NCBI RefSeq assembly: GCF_002368195.1
Contig: NZ_AP018178.1
Location: 9,704,205 to 9,768,204 of the forward strand
DNA from: Calothrix sp. NIES-2100
Lineage (GTDB): Bacteria; Cyanobacteriota; Cyanobacteriia; Cyanobacteriales; Nostocaceae
Length of the DNA stretch: 64,000 bases
Direction of reading: 5' to 3'
Both the position numbers and the translations under genes were made by a program. Below are positions 63,175-64,000 of the stretch, piece by piece. The notes under the pieces were generated by a model. It did no database searches, was not told where the DNA came from, and saw only the letters and a list, made by a program, of their open reading frames with translations. Position 1 is the stretch's first letter. Every line of letters begins with the position of its first letter.

Positions 63175-63459
63175 AGGGATTAAGGGTTGAGGAATAGCCT
63201 GGGGTTTTCTCCATAACCTGCGACCTGGACAGCTAACGCGCCCAAATTCACAAGTGCTTCATATCACTTTCCTGCTCAGTAAAATCACTTTTTAATCCAG
63301 TTTTGCTATCAAAATTATGCGTCGTTTTACCAATCCCAAAAGTCCAAAATCAACAGTCAACAGTCAACAGTCAACAGTCTAGATTTTCTTGACCATTAAC
63401 AAATGACCAATGACCAATGACCAATGACAAATGACCATTGACCATTGACCATTGACTCA
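63175..63459. repeat. Short tandem heptamer repeats between gap and pyk
   Basis: AACAGTC repeated about four times (63351-63378), then GACCAAT/GACCATT units repeated about nine times (63401-63456). These slippage-prone heptamers lie immediately after the gap stop. No gene is supported. Confidence 0.75.
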
Positions 63460-64000
63460 TCAAGCCAAAGCTACTGCTGAGGCAAGTTTTTCTTTCTGTG
63501 CCATAGATAACATTAGGTCAACTACACGATTGGAGTAGCCCCACTCGTTGTCGTACCAAGCAACCACCTTGAAGAAGTTGGAGTTCAGTTCAATCCCAGC
63601 TCCTGCGTCGAAGATACTGGAATGAGTATCACCCTGAAAATCTGTAGATACTACTTCTTCGTCAGTATAGCCAAGTATTCCTTTTAGCTCACCTTCAGCC
63701 GCTGCTTTCATCGCCGCACAAATTTCTTTGTAACTAGTGGCTTTGGCTGTCTTAAATGTTAAATCAACTACAGAAACATCGGGAGTGGGCACTCGGAAAG
63801 CCATACCCGTCAACTTACCCTTTAATTCTGGCAAAACCAGCGCCACGGCTTTAGCTGCGCCTGTGGAAGAAGGAATAATATTTTGGGCTGCACCCCGACC
63901 ACCCCGCCAGTCTTTCTTACTCGGCCCGTCTACAGTTGGCTGGGTAGCAGTCATGGCGTGAACTGTGGTCATCAACCCTTCAGTCAAGCCAAAATTGTCA
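63460..64000 (-). CDS. gap: Glyceraldehyde-3-phosphate dehydrogenase, C-terminal part
   Basis: An open frame to the window edge. DNFGLTEGLMTTVHAMTATQ holds the catalytic His, then PSKKDWRGGRGAAQNIIPSSTGAAKAV, MAFRVPTPDVSVVDLTF and VAWYDNEWGYSNRVVDL. The active-site Cys would lie just beyond the window. About 180 of 337 residues are present. It resembles the photosynthetic Gap2 type, but the coenzyme-binding region needed to decide is outside, so I give the general symbol. Confidence 0.93.
   Translation of the reverse strand, partial: DNFGLTEGLMTTVHAMTATQPTVDGPSKKDWRGGRGAAQNIIPSSTGAAKAVALVLPELKGKLTGMAFRVPTPDVSVVDLTFKTAKATSYKEICAAMKAAAEGELKGILGYTDEEVVSTDFQGDTHSSIFDAGAGIELNSNFFKVVAWYDNEWGYSNRVVDLMLSMAQKEKLASAVALA

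Overview
The window reads as a chromosome-like segment from a filamentous, Nostoc/Tolypothrix-type cyanobacterium. The evidence is the very frequent GCGATCGC (HIP1) octamer, 7-bp tandem repeats of the GACAACT/GACCAAT kind, NDH-1 subunit O, SbtA/SbtB, a helical carotenoid protein, CruP, XisH/XisI, a CyRepA1 replication protein and DUF4278. Names rest on motif recognition from memory; no database search was run.

Layout. 1-3360: ndhO 3' end, malate dehydrogenase, a repeat-built acidic protein and a lipoprotein. 3361-7413: a compact three-gene set (small winged-helix-like protein, P-loop ATPase, DUF1802 protein with a PD-(D/E)XK nuclease domain) that looks like an undescribed nucleic-acid-targeting, possibly defence, cassette. 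7941-11350: an alpha/beta hydrolase, then leuC and leuD. 11670-18600: the most unusual region, described below. 18943-26282: zinc-ribbon protein, FAD oxidoreductase plus 2OG-Fe oxygenase, two GNAT acetyltransferases, a PAS-like/ribbon-helix-helix pair, a sugar-kinase-like protein and a DOMON-like protein. 26614-40278: CyRepA1 primase-helicase, a 1490-residue hybrid histidine kinase, a TPR protein, a Ser/Thr kinase, xisHI. 40566-47101: four trypsin-like proteases in a row (two with WD40 propellers, one with TPRs) plus a COP23 protein. 47264-56988: a degenerate cyclase-domain sensor, two paralogous membrane proteins, cruP facing a helical carotenoid protein gene, sbtA-sbtB. 57563-64000: metallophosphoesterase, DUF4278 protein, transaldolase, pyruvate kinase and the 3' part of a GAPDH gene.

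Candidate new system, 11670-18600, read on the minus strand. A promoter near 18571-18599 leads into a mosaic of structured RNA units alternating with small genes. Six units (13335-13538, 15822-15891, 16459-16586, 17468-17610, 17670-17847, 18185-18310) share one scaffold of fixed geometry. The 5' arm reads GYGCCCNRAY, 7 nt, RAGC, followed by a UACAUA-like stretch. The 3' arm reads GCU, 5 nt, AACUYGY. Together they make two stems separated by an internal loop. Each scaffold carries a different 'cargo' imitating part of the translation machinery: a closed tRNA-like domain (16459), a circularly permuted tRNA-like domain (17468), a lone anticodon-type stem-loop (15822), a tRNA-like domain with a CUA anticodon nested inside the anticodon region of another tRNA-like domain (18135-18345), a 23S H69/J69-71/H71-like segment (17670), and the 23S sarcin-ricin loop plus GTPase-associated centre (13335). 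A tmRNA tRNA-like-domain mimic lies at 18410-18489. The interleaved proteins include a Ro60-like TROVE-vWA protein, a ribosomal L7/L12 paralogue, a 66-residue beta-grasp-like protein, a basic 242-residue protein, a ThiF/E1-like enzyme and an unrecognised 276-residue partner.

My inference is a ribosome/tRNA-mimic RNA array bound by a Ro-like protein. It could be bait or a damage sensor for translation-targeting ribonucleases, coupled to a ubiquitin-like modification branch. The shared scaffold, the tRNA topology and the recognised rRNA motifs are visible in the sequence; the function is not.

Repeats are abundant. They include a roughly 230-bp MITE-like element in two inverted copies, a roughly 168-bp element with an 8-bp flanking direct repeat, three 21-bp-period tandem arrays, GTAGGGGCGGG-ended mini-elements and five copies of an AGATCCCCGACTT hairpin.
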